A stretch of DNA of 52,452 nt from Candidatus Uhrbacteria bacterium. GTDB lineage: Bacteria; Patescibacteriota; Patescibacteriia; 2-12-FULL-60-25. Shown one piece after another: positions 6,211 to 14,344 of this stretch; the stretch's first letter is position 1, and each line of letters opens with the position of its first letter. The DNA lies in contig RHKK01000010.1 in NCBI GenBank assembly GCA_008363075.1, positions 1 through 52,452 of the forward strand. Reading direction: 5' to 3'. The position numbers and the translations under genes were made by a program. The notes under the pieces were generated by a model. The model saw only the letters and a list, made by a program, of their open reading frames with translations, was not told where the DNA came from and did no database searches.

Positions 6211-6975
6211 TTACCGTGTCCGTTTCAATCCGTGGAAAATCTTTACTTGATAAATCACGGCGAGCGGCACGAATATCGCTTGCACGATACCGTTCAAGAC
6301 CGCGAGAATGCCGTCGACGACAGGGTTGGCGGGGATGTTCGGATCGTTCACGTAGTCGGCGAGTCCGAATACCTGGTCCATGCCGATAAACAAGCCGACG
6401 ATGACCAGGACGAGCAGCGTGGTCAGCGAGGCGAGAAGTCCTACGACGATGCCGACGACGAGGTTCCGCCCGAAGACGGCCCACCATCGCCCTTTCACGA
6501 GATCCGCCGATGCCTTGAGCGCATCCAGGCTTCGTGTGCCGTCCTCGACGAGGCTCGGCAGCGAGTAGCCGAGCAACACCGACAGCCAGATGCCCGGGAG
6601 AAAGAAGATCATCAGGCCGCCGAATACGGCGACGGACTGCAACACGAGTACCCACAGGAAGGGAAAGAAATGCGTCCGGCCGACCTCGACGCTCGCCTTG
6701 GCGTCGCCCGTACTCGATCGGTCGCGCCGCAATGAGAGCTCGAGGAGCGTGAGGATCGTGTGCAAGTTGATGGCGGCCGCCACGCCGACCGCGAGGAGAT
6801 TGAACGCGAGGCTTCCCGCAGGTGGGAGCGATTGGCCGATCAGCGCGGCCGCGAACACGATGGCGGCGGCGAGCACGAAGCGAACCGACAACTCGAGATT
6901 CGCTTTCCAATCGCGTTTGAACTGTTCCCAGCCGGAGGAGATCAGGACGCCGACGGGCATGAGAGGTTGCGACAT
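6211..6975 (-). CDS. Polytopic membrane protein, paralogue 2
   Basis: 254 residues with about six transmembrane helices. It shares the motif LVKGRWWAVFGRN with its upstream neighbour (LVRGRWWKTLWR), so the two are tandem paralogues of a membrane family common in Patescibacteria and loosely like YciC/DUF975-type proteins; no activity is known. Start at the ATG opening MSQPLMPVG; the in-frame extension upstream overlaps the neighbour and is arginine-rich. It follows that gene by 4 nt, indicating one operon. Confidence 0.8.
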   Translation of the reverse strand: MSQPLMPVGVLISSGWEQFKRDWKANLELSVRFVLAAAIVFAAALIGQSLPPAGSLAFNLLAVGVAAAINLHTILTLLELSLRRDRSSTGDAKASVEVGRTHFFPFLWVLVLQSVAVFGGLMIFFLPGIWLSVLLGYSLPSLVEDGTRSLDALKASADLVKGRWWAVFGRNLVVGIVVGLLASLTTLLVLVIVGLFIGMDQVFGLADYVNDPNIPANPVVDGILAVLNGIVQAIFVPLAVIYQVKIFHGLKRTR

Positions 6976-6979
6976 AGTA

Positions 6980-7888
6980 TTACGCTTTCGTGGACCTGAG
7001 TGAGAAAAAGAGGCGCGCCGCGACGCTGGCTTGGTAGATCGCCTGCGCGATGATTTGCGCGGCAAACAGCAGCATACCCGCCAGCAGGATGAGGAAACCG
7101 AACAGGATGCCGAGCAGCCCGAATCCCACGTTGGCCGCGCGTGCCGCCTCCGCCCCCGCCTCCTGTCCGATGCCGAGACTTGCGAGCCATCCGCCGAACA
7201 GGGCGAACCCGATCATGAAGATAGCTCCGTAGAACAGCGAGAGGATCGTCCACACGATCAGCTGGAACGCGAGGTTCGGTACGAGGATGCGCCAGAGCGT
7301 TTTCCACCAGCGGCCGCGCACCAGGGCGTACGAGCGCTTGATCGCGGCCACGCCGCGTGCCTCGTCCGTGAGCACGAGTAGGTACGATTGCGAAAATGAA
7401 ACGCCGATCCAGATCGTGAAGACAAGGGCCGCGAGAAACAGTACGGCGAGCAGGATGCCGGCCGCATTCGAATCCCTCGCGAAGAACAAGGGAAGGTAGG
7501 CGATGATCCACGCCGCGACCGCGGGAAGCGTAGCGAGGATCGTCACCCATAACAGGCTCGGAAGATAGGAAAGAGCCGGTTTCTCCGGCTTCCGCTTGCC
7601 CATGTCGTGCCCTTGCGCATGTCCGATGACGTGCTGCATGAGCGCAATGGAGGCCCAGACGAGTCCGAGGATCAGTGCGATGTATCCCAGGATGAACAAA
7701 CCGAACAAGCCCATGCCGGGTTGCGCGCCCCCGAGCCCCGTCGCGAGCAGCGAGATCCAGGTAAAAATGACGAAGAGCAGCGGTGCGAGGAAAAACCAAA
7801 CGGTATATTTCAGCGTCGGTTTCCAGGTTTTTTGAATATCCTTGAGGCCGTTGGTAATCAGGTCTCCGATGGAGATAAGGGAAGTCAT
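6980..7888 (-). CDS. Polytopic membrane protein, paralogue 1
   Basis: 302 residues, about six predicted helices (for example 30-50, 60-85, 115-135, 145-170, 205-235 and 255-290). The central loop motif KRSYALVRGRWWKTLWR is shared with the downstream paralogue. The family is probably involved in envelope homeostasis, but that is a guess from membrane topology alone. First gene of a two-gene operon. Confidence 0.8.
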   Translation of the reverse strand: MTSLISIGDLITNGLKDIQKTWKPTLKYTVWFFLAPLLFVIFTWISLLATGLGGAQPGMGLFGLFILGYIALILGLVWASIALMQHVIGHAQGHDMGKRKPEKPALSYLPSLLWVTILATLPAVAAWIIAYLPLFFARDSNAAGILLAVLFLAALVFTIWIGVSFSQSYLLVLTDEARGVAAIKRSYALVRGRWWKTLWRILVPNLAFQLIVWTILSLFYGAIFMIGFALFGGWLASLGIGQEAGAEAARAANVGFGLLGILFGFLILLAGMLLFAAQIIAQAIYQASVAARLFFSLRSTKA

Positions 7889-7975
7889 ATGGTCGGAAGA
7901 GTAGCAAAATATCGAACAAAATGAAAAAGCCCTCCTGCTTCCGCCTGCGGCGGGATTGGGAAGGTGTGGATCGTT

Positions 7976-8740
7976 TCAGGTTGCGATGACGGATTCCAGA
8001 TAGGCGACACATTTCGCGGCCACCTCGTCCGGGGAGTCTTCGGCATCGACGAATTCGATGCGCGTACCGAGTTTCGTGAAGACCTTTTTCAGATCTTCGT
8101 CGCGGTAGCGCCGCGAGACGCGCTTCTGGAATGCCTCCTCGGCGAATTTGTCATCGTCGATTTTGTTTGTGCGCCCCGCGAGTCGTTTGACCGCGGTTTC
8201 GGTCGAGACCTCGAGAATGATCGCGCAGTCGGGTCGTCGTGAGAGCTCGAGCCGGTTTCCCGGCAGTTCGAGGAGTTCCGGAATGGTGAGTCCCTGCACG
8301 GTCTGGTACGCGAGCGTGGACATGAGCCCGCGTCCTTGCAACACGATACGCCCCGGTCGCGCGCGCAAGAACGGCAGGATGGTGCGCTCGTACAGAACTT
8401 GTCGGTCGAGCGCGTACGCTTGCGCCGTGGCGCGGACGTCGTAGGCGTTGTGTTTCATGATCTCGCCTCGGATGACCCGGCCGATGCCGACGTACGTCGG
8501 CTGCGAGACGTAGATCGCGTCCACGCCGTCGAGCCGCGGATCGTCACCGCGCTCGAAGTAGAACGCGTTGGCGCCGCGTGCGACTTCGTCGAGATCGACG
8601 AGGTTGCGCCCCGTCTTCCGGACGTACGTACGCAGTCGTTCGGCGACGGTATCCTTGCCCGCGCCGTCGATCGCGTCGATGACGACGAGGCGCCCTTGGT
8701 CGGGCGCCATCACCGGTAGTGACATGGCATGTCCGCTCAT
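7976..8740 (-). CDS. Thymidylate kinase-like P-loop protein
   Basis: 254 residues. The P-loop IDAIDGAGKDT (21-31) and the DR-type segment AYALDRQVLYERTILPFL resemble dTMP kinases, which convert dTMP to dTDP. It is longer than typical Tmk (about 210), so another deoxynucleotide kinase is possible. The start is set by AGGAGG 6 nt before ATG; this leaves a short tail before the P-loop. The gene lies 49 nt downstream of another nucleotide-kinase-like gene and near thyA and folA, which supports a role in dTTP supply. Confidence 0.8.
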   Translation of the reverse strand: MSGHAMSLPVMAPDQGRLVVIDAIDGAGKDTVAERLRTYVRKTGRNLVDLDEVARGANAFYFERGDDPRLDGVDAIYVSQPTYVGIGRVIRGEIMKHNAYDVRATAQAYALDRQVLYERTILPFLRARPGRIVLQGRGLMSTLAYQTVQGLTIPELLELPGNRLELSRRPDCAIILEVSTETAVKRLAGRTNKIDDDKFAEEAFQKRVSRRYRDEDLKKVFTKLGTRIEFVDAEDSPDEVAAKCVAYLESVIAT

Positions 8741-8789
8741 AAAGCGCCTCCTGTTTTCGTGTGCAGGTACCGAACGCATCCAAGCAGGT

Positions 8790-9356
8790 TTAAGCGATCG
8801 GGTCAAACCCGAGCTCTCGCATCATCTCCTTCACGGCTTCCTCGAATTCCTCCCTCGTGCCCTCGTTTTTGATCGTTTTCCACGCGCGCGCCATGACTTC
8901 CGGAATCGTGATCTCGGTCGGTGCGCGTTCTTCGGCCTGAAACTGCTCCCAGCTCATCGTGGCTTCCGTCGCTTTTTCGCCGCGTTTTTTCATGCGTTCA
9001 AATCGCAGCTCGGGCGACACGTCGATGGCGATCAGCTTGAATTGCGGCAGCGGCTCGAGTGCGACGATGTCCTGCAGCCGCCGCATGCCATCCAGAATCA
9101 CGATGTCTTCTTTCGCATTCAACGCGGCGCGTTCCACGGCATAGGAGAAGACGTCGTCGCCAAAGGTCTCGCGCAACGATTCGGACAGCTTGATGAAATT
9201 ATCCCGCGTTTTTTCGACAGAGAGCCGTTCCAGAATGTCGCTCAAAATGCCGCTGAAGCGGATGTATCCCGCACCGTACTTCTCGCGCAGATAATCGGCC
9301 GCCGTTCCTTTGCCGCAACCGGGTTGGCCTACGAGTCCGATGATGAGTTTCGGCAT
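8790..9356 (-). CDS. P-loop kinase (dephospho-CoA kinase/NMP kinase-like)
   Basis: 188 residues with Walker A GQPGCGKGT (10-18), IVILDGMRRLQD (a DG switch about 87-98) and a basic lid around residue 125. The fold is of the nucleoside/dephospho-CoA kinase class; the substrate cannot be fixed from sequence. It is divergent from thyA and upstream of the dTMP kinase-like gene, so a deoxynucleotide substrate is more likely than coenzyme A; that is inference from context. Confidence 0.75.
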   Translation of the reverse strand: MPKLIIGLVGQPGCGKGTAADYLREKYGAGYIRFSGILSDILERLSVEKTRDNFIKLSESLRETFGDDVFSYAVERAALNAKEDIVILDGMRRLQDIVALEPLPQFKLIAIDVSPELRFERMKKRGEKATEATMSWEQFQAEERAPTEITIPEVMARAWKTIKNEGTREEFEEAVKEMMRELGFDPIA

Positions 9357-9433
9357 ACGCGGTGCATGCTAGCAGGCGTGCGCCGTACGGGGGAGATGCG
9401 TCAAGGGTTTCGGTGTGATAGGTTTCGATCCAT

Positions 9434-10351
9434 ATGATGAAGCCTCTCGCCGAACGCACCCCCGACGCCCAGTACCAGCGACTTTTGCGCGATATTTTGG
9501 AGCGGGGAGAGCGCACGAACAGCCAGCAGGGCGTGGATGCGCTCACCTTGATCGGGCCGAACCCGCTTCACTTCAGGTTCGAGAACGGATTTCCCATTAT
9601 TAATGAGCGAAACATGGCACCCAAGGAGTCGGAGCGCTTGCCCGTCACGATCTGGAGACAGGCGATCGGGGAGATCTGCGCATTCGCGAACGGCGTCCGC
9701 ACGCAAAAGGGTCTCGAGGAATTCGGCTGCACGTGGTGGGAGTCGTGGGTCACGCCGGAGAAGTGTGCCAAACGCGGTCTCGAGGCGGGAGATCTCGGCC
9801 CGGGTTCGTACGGAGCGGCGTTCCACGATTTTCCGACGTCGGAAGGCGGAACCTACAATCAGTTTCAAAATATCATCGAGCAGATTCGCGAGTTTCCGCA
9901 TTTGCGTACGCATTTCATCTCGCCATGGATTCCGCAATACATTATTCGTGGGACAGGCAAGCAGCAAAAAGTCGTGGTCGCACCCTGTCACGGCTGGATC
10001 CACCTGCGCGTGCTCGATAACAAGCTCACGCTTCACATGTTCCAGCGCTCGGCCGACGTTCCCGTTGGCGTTCCATCCAACATGGTGCAATACGGCGCGC
10101 TGCTCATGATGCTCGCGCACGCCACGGGCACGGAGCCGTATGAATACGTCCACAGTTTTTCCGACGCGCATATTTACGTGGATCAAATTCCGGCGGTCGA
10201 AACGATGCTTTCGCGCGAGCCGAAGCCGCTCGCGACCATGAAGATGGATACGTCGAACATCAAGGATTTCTTCGACTTCCGGCATACGAATTTCCAGATT
10301 GAGGATTACGATCCGCATCCGGGGATCAAAGGGATTCCCGTCGCGATTTGA
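9434..10351 (+). CDS. thyA: Thymidylate synthase
   Basis: 305 residues. Catalytic C185 lies in VVAPCHGWIH, and the dUMP phosphate/base-binding stretch QRSADVPVGVPSN follows at about 204-216. ThyA methylates dUMP to dTMP using methylene-tetrahydrofolate and releases dihydrofolate, which the folA product next door reduces. Catalytic PCH replaces the more usual PCHT..FQ pattern with PCHGWIH, a divergence also seen in long ThyA variants. A start one codon later is equally possible. folA begins 2 nt after the stop. Confidence 0.95.
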   Translation: MMKPLAERTPDAQYQRLLRDILERGERTNSQQGVDALTLIGPNPLHFRFENGFPIINERNMAPKESERLPVTIWRQAIGEICAFANGVRTQKGLEEFGCTWWESWVTPEKCAKRGLEAGDLGPGSYGAAFHDFPTSEGGTYNQFQNIIEQIREFPHLRTHFISPWIPQYIIRGTGKQQKVVVAPCHGWIHLRVLDNKLTLHMFQRSADVPVGVPSNMVQYGALLMMLAHATGTEPYEYVHSFSDAHIYVDQIPAVETMLSREPKPLATMKMDTSNIKDFFDFRHTNFQIEDYDPHPGIKGIPVAI

Positions 10352-10353
10352 GT

Positions 10354-10848
10354 ATGATTTCGATCATCGTTGCGGTTTCCGATAACGACGTCATCGGTCA
10401 TCAAAACGTGTTGCCGTGGTATTTGTCGCGCGATCTCAAGAACTTCAAGAAGCTGACCACCGGCAACACCGTGGTGATGGGCCGCAAGACGTTCGATTCG
10501 ATCATGGCGCGGCTCGGTCATCCGTTGCCGGATCGCAAAAACGTTATTATTACCCGGCAAGAGGATTTTCGCGCACCGGATTGCGTTGTCGCGCATTCCT
10601 GGGAAGAGGCGATCGAGAAAACGAAAGGGGAGAACGTGTTTATCGGCGGCGGCGAAGCGATTTATCGGATGGCTTTGCCGCAGGCCGATCGGCTTCATCT
10701 CACGCGCGTGCACATGCAATCGGAAGGTGATGTGAAATTTCCGCCCGTCGATTTTTTCGAATGGAATCTTGTCCATGAGGAGGAGTGGCCGAAAGATGAG
10801 AAAAACGAAACAGCCGCGACCTACCAAATCTATGAGCGAAAACGATAA
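10354..10848 (+). CDS. folA: Dihydrofolate reductase
   Basis: About 164 residues. Recognisable elements are the N-terminal ISIIVAVSDNDVIG strand and Met20-like loop, LPWYLSRDLKNFK with the catalytic acid, GNTVVMGRKTFDSI and the NADPH-binding VFIGGGEAIYRMAL. It regenerates tetrahydrofolate for ThyA. The start is the ATG 2 nt after the thyA stop, so the two are translationally coupled. Confidence 0.96.
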   Translation: MISIIVAVSDNDVIGHQNVLPWYLSRDLKNFKKLTTGNTVVMGRKTFDSIMARLGHPLPDRKNVIITRQEDFRAPDCVVAHSWEEAIEKTKGENVFIGGGEAIYRMALPQADRLHLTRVHMQSEGDVKFPPVDFFEWNLVHEEEWPKDEKNETAATYQIYERKR

Positions 10849-11314
10849 TCGGTTCATCAGCATGTCCGCCGTACGTCGCGACGACCAGCGCGCCGTGATG
10901 GAGGAGATCAAAGAACAGGGGCATTGTCCGTTTTGTATCGAGAATCTCGAGAAGTATCACAAGAATCCTATTTTGAAGGAGGGGAAATTCTGGCTGCTGA
11001 CGGAGAATCAATGGCCCTACGAGAAAATTAAGCACCAACTTTTGGCGATTTACAAAACGCATGTCGAGCATCTTTCCGAAATTGATCCGGAGTCTGGCAA
11101 AGAATTATTCGAAATGTTCGCGGAAGAGTCCAAAAAGCGGAAGATGGATGGGGGAGGAGTGGCGATTCGTTTTGGGACGTCCGAACACGGTAATTACGGT
11201 TCAAGCGTGAATCACATTCATGCGCATCTGATCGAGCCTGATCTTGAAGCGTTGGAAGAGACCGAAGCTTGGAGATTCAAATTTGGGCAGCCGAAGAATT
11301 ATAAAAAGAAATAA
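10796..11314 (+). CDS. HIT family hydrolase
   Basis: About 172 residues with the histidine triad VNHIHAHLI near residue 140 and a CPFC pair (about 44-47) that probably binds zinc. HIT proteins hydrolyse or transfer nucleoside phosphates. GAGGAGGAG precedes the ATG at 10796 by about 9 nt, giving a 52-nt overlap with folA; an ATG at 10832 is an alternative that trims 12 basic residues but lacks a ribosome site. It is the last gene of the thyA-folA unit. Confidence 0.88.
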   Translation: MRKTKQPRPTKSMSENDNRFISMSAVRRDDQRAVMEEIKEQGHCPFCIENLEKYHKNPILKEGKFWLLTENQWPYEKIKHQLLAIYKTHVEHLSEIDPESGKELFEMFAEESKKRKMDGGGVAIRFGTSEHGNYGSSVNHIHAHLIEPDLEALEETEAWRFKFGQPKNYKKK

Positions 11315-11319
11315 CTCGT

Positions 11320-11404
11320 GTCATTGCGAGGAGTTCCGCTTGGCGGGACGACGAAGCAATCCCCGTTCTTAGTTCTGAGATTGCTTCGCTTCGCTCGCAA
11401 TGAC
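11320..11404. repeat. GTCATTGCGAGGAG-type interspersed repeat, copy 2
   Basis: Starts GTCATTGCGAGGAG and ends CTCGCAATGAC, so the ends are inverted. The centre has GACGAAGCAATCC and GATTGCTTCGC. It is a complete copy of the element partly seen at 1780-1824, lying between two HIT genes. Confidence 0.85.
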
Positions 11405-11472
11405 AGAGCGTTGACGGGTCGGTTTTATTATGGTCATGTTGCGATGCAATTTTTACCCACGAGGAGGCAACG

Positions 11473-12048
11473 ATGGGTTTACTGGACCTTCCGAGTATCG
11501 ACGGTCTGACCGAAGACCAAGTACTGACGCTCGTTTACTGCCGGTCGTACAACCAGTACGTCGTCATGATCGAGGACTATCGCGTGGGCAAATGTTCGTT
11601 CTGTGATCCGATGGATGACCGGAATAAGGTCATCGCAGAGGCGCGCGGCTGGCGGATGTGGGTGAACCCCTTTCCGATCAAGCACACGAGCCCTCACCTC
11701 ATACTTGCACCGGTGAGACATCAGCTCACGACCGACCCGATCTCGATCGAGGACTTCACGGCCATGGGTGTCCTCTTCAACCGGGCGAAGCACGGGTTTG
11801 GATTCACCGGCGGGGGCTTCGTCATGCGTTTCGGCTCTCCTCGAGAGAGTACGGGTACGGTATTGCATCTGCACGCGAACATCATCGTCCCGGATCTCAC
11901 GGGCCCGGTGGAGGCTCCGCTCGCCAAGTCGCCCGAGAAAATCGCGGCGCAAGTCGCCCGGATGCATGTCTACGAGAAGCTGCGACTCGGCGCGAGGACC
12001 GAGGAGCTCACGTCCGAAGAATTCGCGCTTGTCGAGGGACGGCTCTGA
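11473..12048 (+). CDS. HIT domain protein (GalT/Ap4A-phosphorylase-like)
   Basis: 191 residues. A zinc-type CSFC (about 41-44), then PFPIKHTSPHLILAP, and the triad VLHLHANII at about 134-142. It looks more like the HIT-GalT branch than the HIT gene upstream. GAGGAGG lies 7 nt before the ATG, one of the strongest ribosome sites in the window, and a compact terminator begins 2 nt after the stop. The substrate is unknown. Confidence 0.85.
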   Translation: MGLLDLPSIDGLTEDQVLTLVYCRSYNQYVVMIEDYRVGKCSFCDPMDDRNKVIAEARGWRMWVNPFPIKHTSPHLILAPVRHQLTTDPISIEDFTAMGVLFNRAKHGFGFTGGGFVMRFGSPRESTGTVLHLHANIIVPDLTGPVEAPLAKSPEKIAAQVARMHVYEKLRLGARTEELTSEEFALVEGRL

Positions 12049-12049
12049 T

Positions 12050-12067
12050 CCGCTACGCGGGTTTTTT
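12050..12067 (+). terminator. Terminator after the second HIT gene
   Basis: CCGC-TAC-GCGG followed by a run of six T. Confidence 0.75.
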
Positions 12068-12896
12068 ATTTCACCCAAACGATCTTTACGCCTTGCGATT
12101 TTAGAATCCGTTCACCATCGAGAACGGAATACCCATTTCGATAATAAACGGTTTTAATACCGGAATAGGCGAGCTGTTTGGCGCAAGGCGGGCAGGGGAA
12201 CGTGTCGCAATAAATCTCCGCACCCTCGAGCGCGATGCCTTGTTTTGCCGCCTGCGCGACCAGGCTGGCTTCTGCGTGTAGTGCGAGTGAGGATTCAAAG
12301 TGCTGACCGGCTTTGAAGTTTCCGCGCGGATCACCCTCGTCATTCGCGGTTTGATCCGACGGAACGTAGACGTTATGCGCTTGAAAAAGGATTTTTCCGT
12401 CTTTGACGGCGACCGCGCCGATGCGCCGCCACCAATCTTTCGCTCGCGTCGCTTCCTGTTCCGCCAGGCTCATCATCCCACGGTCAAAATCCGCCTCACT
12501 TATTTCAACGTCCGGCGAGACTTGAACCGGTTCAATTGATTTCATTTTGTCCCAGCGCAGGAAAATCGTATCTTTTTTGACGGGGTGATCGGCAAAATGT
12601 TTCTCGACCAGCGCCTGCGTCAGTTCGTCGTCCGAAACGATCAATGGTGTTTTCGAATCTCGAAGTCGGGTAATCACGTTTTCATCCAAGATCGAAACAT
12701 TCTCAAATCTTCCCCACGCTTCGATCGCTTTTTTCACGAGCGCCGGATCTAATTTGCGAATATCCTTTCGTAAATAATCAAATTCGGCGACGATGTCGTT
12801 TCCGAAAAGGCAAAGCTCGGTTGCATCGAGGTGACGTTCAAACAGTTGTCGGTATCCCTCATGAAGGACGGGGATGTAGCAGACGATGGCCGGCAT
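12066..12896 (-). CDS. dCMP deaminase-like protein with extra N-terminal domain
   Basis: 276 residues. The C-terminal part (about 150-276) is a CDA-fold deaminase: HAE at 207-209 and PCPPC with zinc cysteines C235 and C238. The Ala-Glu-Ala and PCPPCAKQLAYSGI context fits deoxycytidylate deaminase, which yields dUMP for ThyA. The first 130 residues form a separate alpha/beta region (MPAIVCYIPVLHEGY...) that I do not recognise. It begins 1 nt after the nucleotidyltransferase gene stops, so the pair is co-translated. Confidence 0.85.
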   Translation of the reverse strand: MPAIVCYIPVLHEGYRQLFERHLDATELCLFGNDIVAEFDYLRKDIRKLDPALVKKAIEAWGRFENVSILDENVITRLRDSKTPLIVSDDELTQALVEKHFADHPVKKDTIFLRWDKMKSIEPVQVSPDVEISEADFDRGMMSLAEQEATRAKDWWRRIGAVAVKDGKILFQAHNVYVPSDQTANDEGDPRGNFKAGQHFESSLALHAEASLVAQAAKQGIALEGAEIYCDTFPCPPCAKQLAYSGIKTVYYRNGYSVLDGERILKSQGVKIVWVK

Positions 12897-12897
12897 A

Positions 12898-13458
12898 CTA
12901 TCCCTCGCGGACTTGCGACAGCGTTTCTTGGAGGAGCGCGATCAGCTTCGGCGTGAGTGTTTTTTCCAGTTTTTCCGCCGTCGTGATCTGCAAATGCCGG
13001 ATCTTCGCGCTGGTGGACGTGGTCGCCATGCGTTCGAGCACGACCACTTCCTTGCAGAACTCCTTCAACTGTTCGATTTCTTCCGGCTCGTAAGTGTCTT
13101 CGGTTGCAATCAACACATCGGGCTTGATGGCTTTGATGAGATGCCATTTCGGGTCGTCATGATTCTTAAGAATAACGAAGTCCACCGGGCGTAGGTGCAA
13201 CACCATTTCAAGGCGCTCTTCCTCCGGTACGACGGGACGATCGGGTCCCTTGCGCTGCTGGATTTTCTTGTCACAGTCGATTCCGACGATGAGGACGTCG
13301 CCGGCTTTTTTTGCCGCTTCGAGATAGCGCGCATGCCCGATATGCACGAGATCGTATGATCCTTGGGTGAGCACGATTTTCGCGCCGAGCGCCTTGAGGC
13401 TCTCTACTACGGTTTTCAGATCCTCGTGGTCGTTGATCTTCCTCCCGGTCTTGTACAT
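12898..13458 (-). CDS. Nucleotidyltransferase (HldE/TagD-like)
   Basis: 186 residues. Signatures of the cytidylyltransferase/adenylyltransferase superfamily are GSYDLVHIGHARYLEAAKKAGD with HxGH at 39-42, GIDCDKKIQQRKGPDRP, and a TSTSAKI segment matching the usual ISSTxIR. Closest in arrangement to the C-terminal half of HldE (ADP-heptose synthesis) or glycerol-3-phosphate cytidylyltransferase. No heptose pathway is visible here. It is paired with the deaminase-like gene, which leaves a nucleotide-modifying role open. Confidence 0.85.
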   Translation of the reverse strand: MYKTGRKINDHEDLKTVVESLKALGAKIVLTQGSYDLVHIGHARYLEAAKKAGDVLIVGIDCDKKIQQRKGPDRPVVPEEERLEMVLHLRPVDFVILKNHDDPKWHLIKAIKPDVLIATEDTYEPEEIEQLKEFCKEVVVLERMATTSTSAKIRHLQITTAEKLEKTLTPKLIALLQETLSQVREG

Positions 13459-13489
13459 AACGTGTTCCCGAAGACCTTAGCAGACGGAT

Positions 13490-13522
13490 TTTGAAAACAA
13501 AACACCCCGCAAGGCGGAGCAT
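13490..13522 (-). terminator. rplA terminator
   Basis: Stem CTCCGC/GCGGGG (one G-U pair) followed on the minus strand by TTTTGTTTT. Confidence 0.75.
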
Positions 13523-13532
13523 TTTGAAGGTC

Positions 13533-14222
13533 TTAGGCCAAATAGCCGGTGTCGATGCGGATACCCGGACCCATGGAAGAGGTCAGCGTCACGGATTTGA
13601 GATAGGTTCCCTTGGCGGAACTCGGCTTCACCTTTTTCACGGCTTCGAGAAGCGCGTGGAAGTTTTCGAGTAATTCTTTCGCGCCGAGATCGGTCTTGCC
13701 GATGGCCTGGTGGATGTTGCCGGTCGAGTCGTTCTTGAAGGCGACCTTGCCCTTCTTCACGTCCTCGATCATTTTCTTCACGTTCGTGCCGACGGTGTCC
13801 GTCTTCGGGTTCGGCATGAGGCCGGTCGGACCGAGCACCTTCGCGACCTTGGCGAGCTTCGGCATCATGTCGGGCGTCGCGACCGCGACTTCGAAGTCCA
13901 CTTTTCCCGTCTTCGCGATCTTGTCGAGCATCTCGTCCGTGCCGATGAGATCGGCGCCAGCTTCTTTCGCCTCCTTCTCGCGGTCGGCCGGAACGAACGC
14001 GATCACCTTCTTTGCCTTGCCGATGGAGTGGGGGAAGATGATGGTCGAGCGGACCTGTTGATCGCCCTTTTTTTCATCAATACCGAGATTGATGTGGACT
14101 TCGACGGACCCCGTAAATTTGGTGGTTGCCGTTTTCTTCACGAGTTCCATCGCCTCTTCGGGCGAGTAGAGCTTTTTCGGATCAACGAGCTTTTTCAGTT
14201 CGGTGTAGCGTTTGCTATGCAT
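13533..14222 (-). CDS. rplA: 50S ribosomal protein L1
   Basis: 229 residues, normal size. KFTGSVEVHINLG, the MPNPKTDTVGTNV loop near residue 135 and the end GPGIRIDTGYLA are characteristic. L1 forms the stalk at the E site. The start is the ATG of MHSKRYTELKK; the longer open frame upstream is not L1. It is not next to rplK, which is 8 kb away in the secE-nusG unit, so the usual L11-L1 operon is split. It has its own promoter and a leader of about 65 nt with a TTCG-capped hairpin. Confidence 0.97.
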   Translation of the reverse strand: MHSKRYTELKKLVDPKKLYSPEEAMELVKKTATTKFTGSVEVHINLGIDEKKGDQQVRSTIIFPHSIGKAKKVIAFVPADREKEAKEAGADLIGTDEMLDKIAKTGKVDFEVAVATPDMMPKLAKVAKVLGPTGLMPNPKTDTVGTNVKKMIEDVKKGKVAFKNDSTGNIHQAIGKTDLGAKELLENFHALLEAVKKVKPSSAKGTYLKSVTLTSSMGPGIRIDTGYLA

Positions 14223-14236
14223 AGATACGTGGTTCG

Positions 14237-14271
14237 AGCCCCCGTGAACGCGAAGCGTTTTTACGGGGTCC
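14237..14271 (-). promoter_or_regulatory. rplA leader hairpin
   Basis: In the rplA 5' leader, CCCCGT pairs with ACGGGG around an inner AACGC-TTCG-CGTT stem-loop. L1 commonly represses its own mRNA by binding a leader mimic of 23S rRNA; this hairpin is the candidate, but I cannot confirm the L1 motif. Confidence 0.5.
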
Positions 14272-14292
14272 CACATAGGATTAAGTGGCCAA

Positions 14293-14321
14293 AGGCTAAC
14301 GAAAAACGCCCGAAACGTCAA
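14293..14321 (-). promoter_or_regulatory. rplA promoter nested in upstream terminator
   Basis: TTGACG (14321-14316), 17 nt, TAGCCT (14298-14293). The -35 box forms the loop and first stem base of the terminator hairpin of the gene upstream. Confidence 0.6.
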
Positions 14322-14336
14322 GTTTCGAGCGTTTTC
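14302..14336 (-). terminator. Terminator of the secreted protein gene upstream of rplA
   Basis: AAAACGCTCGAAAC/GTTTCGGGCGTTTT, 14 bp with one G-U pair on the minus strand, loop containing TTGAC, then a T run. Confidence 0.8.
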
Positions 14337-14344
14337 TTGATTGA

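Noticed and set aside
7922-7975. Terminator after the dTMP kinase-like gene
   Set aside because: Only a 5-bp CCGCC/GGCGG stem well separated from the T run; too weak to list.
14223-14290. Firm assignment of an L1-binding mimic in the rplA leader
   Set aside because: A hairpin is present, but I could not match the L1 consensus, so it is listed only as a candidate.
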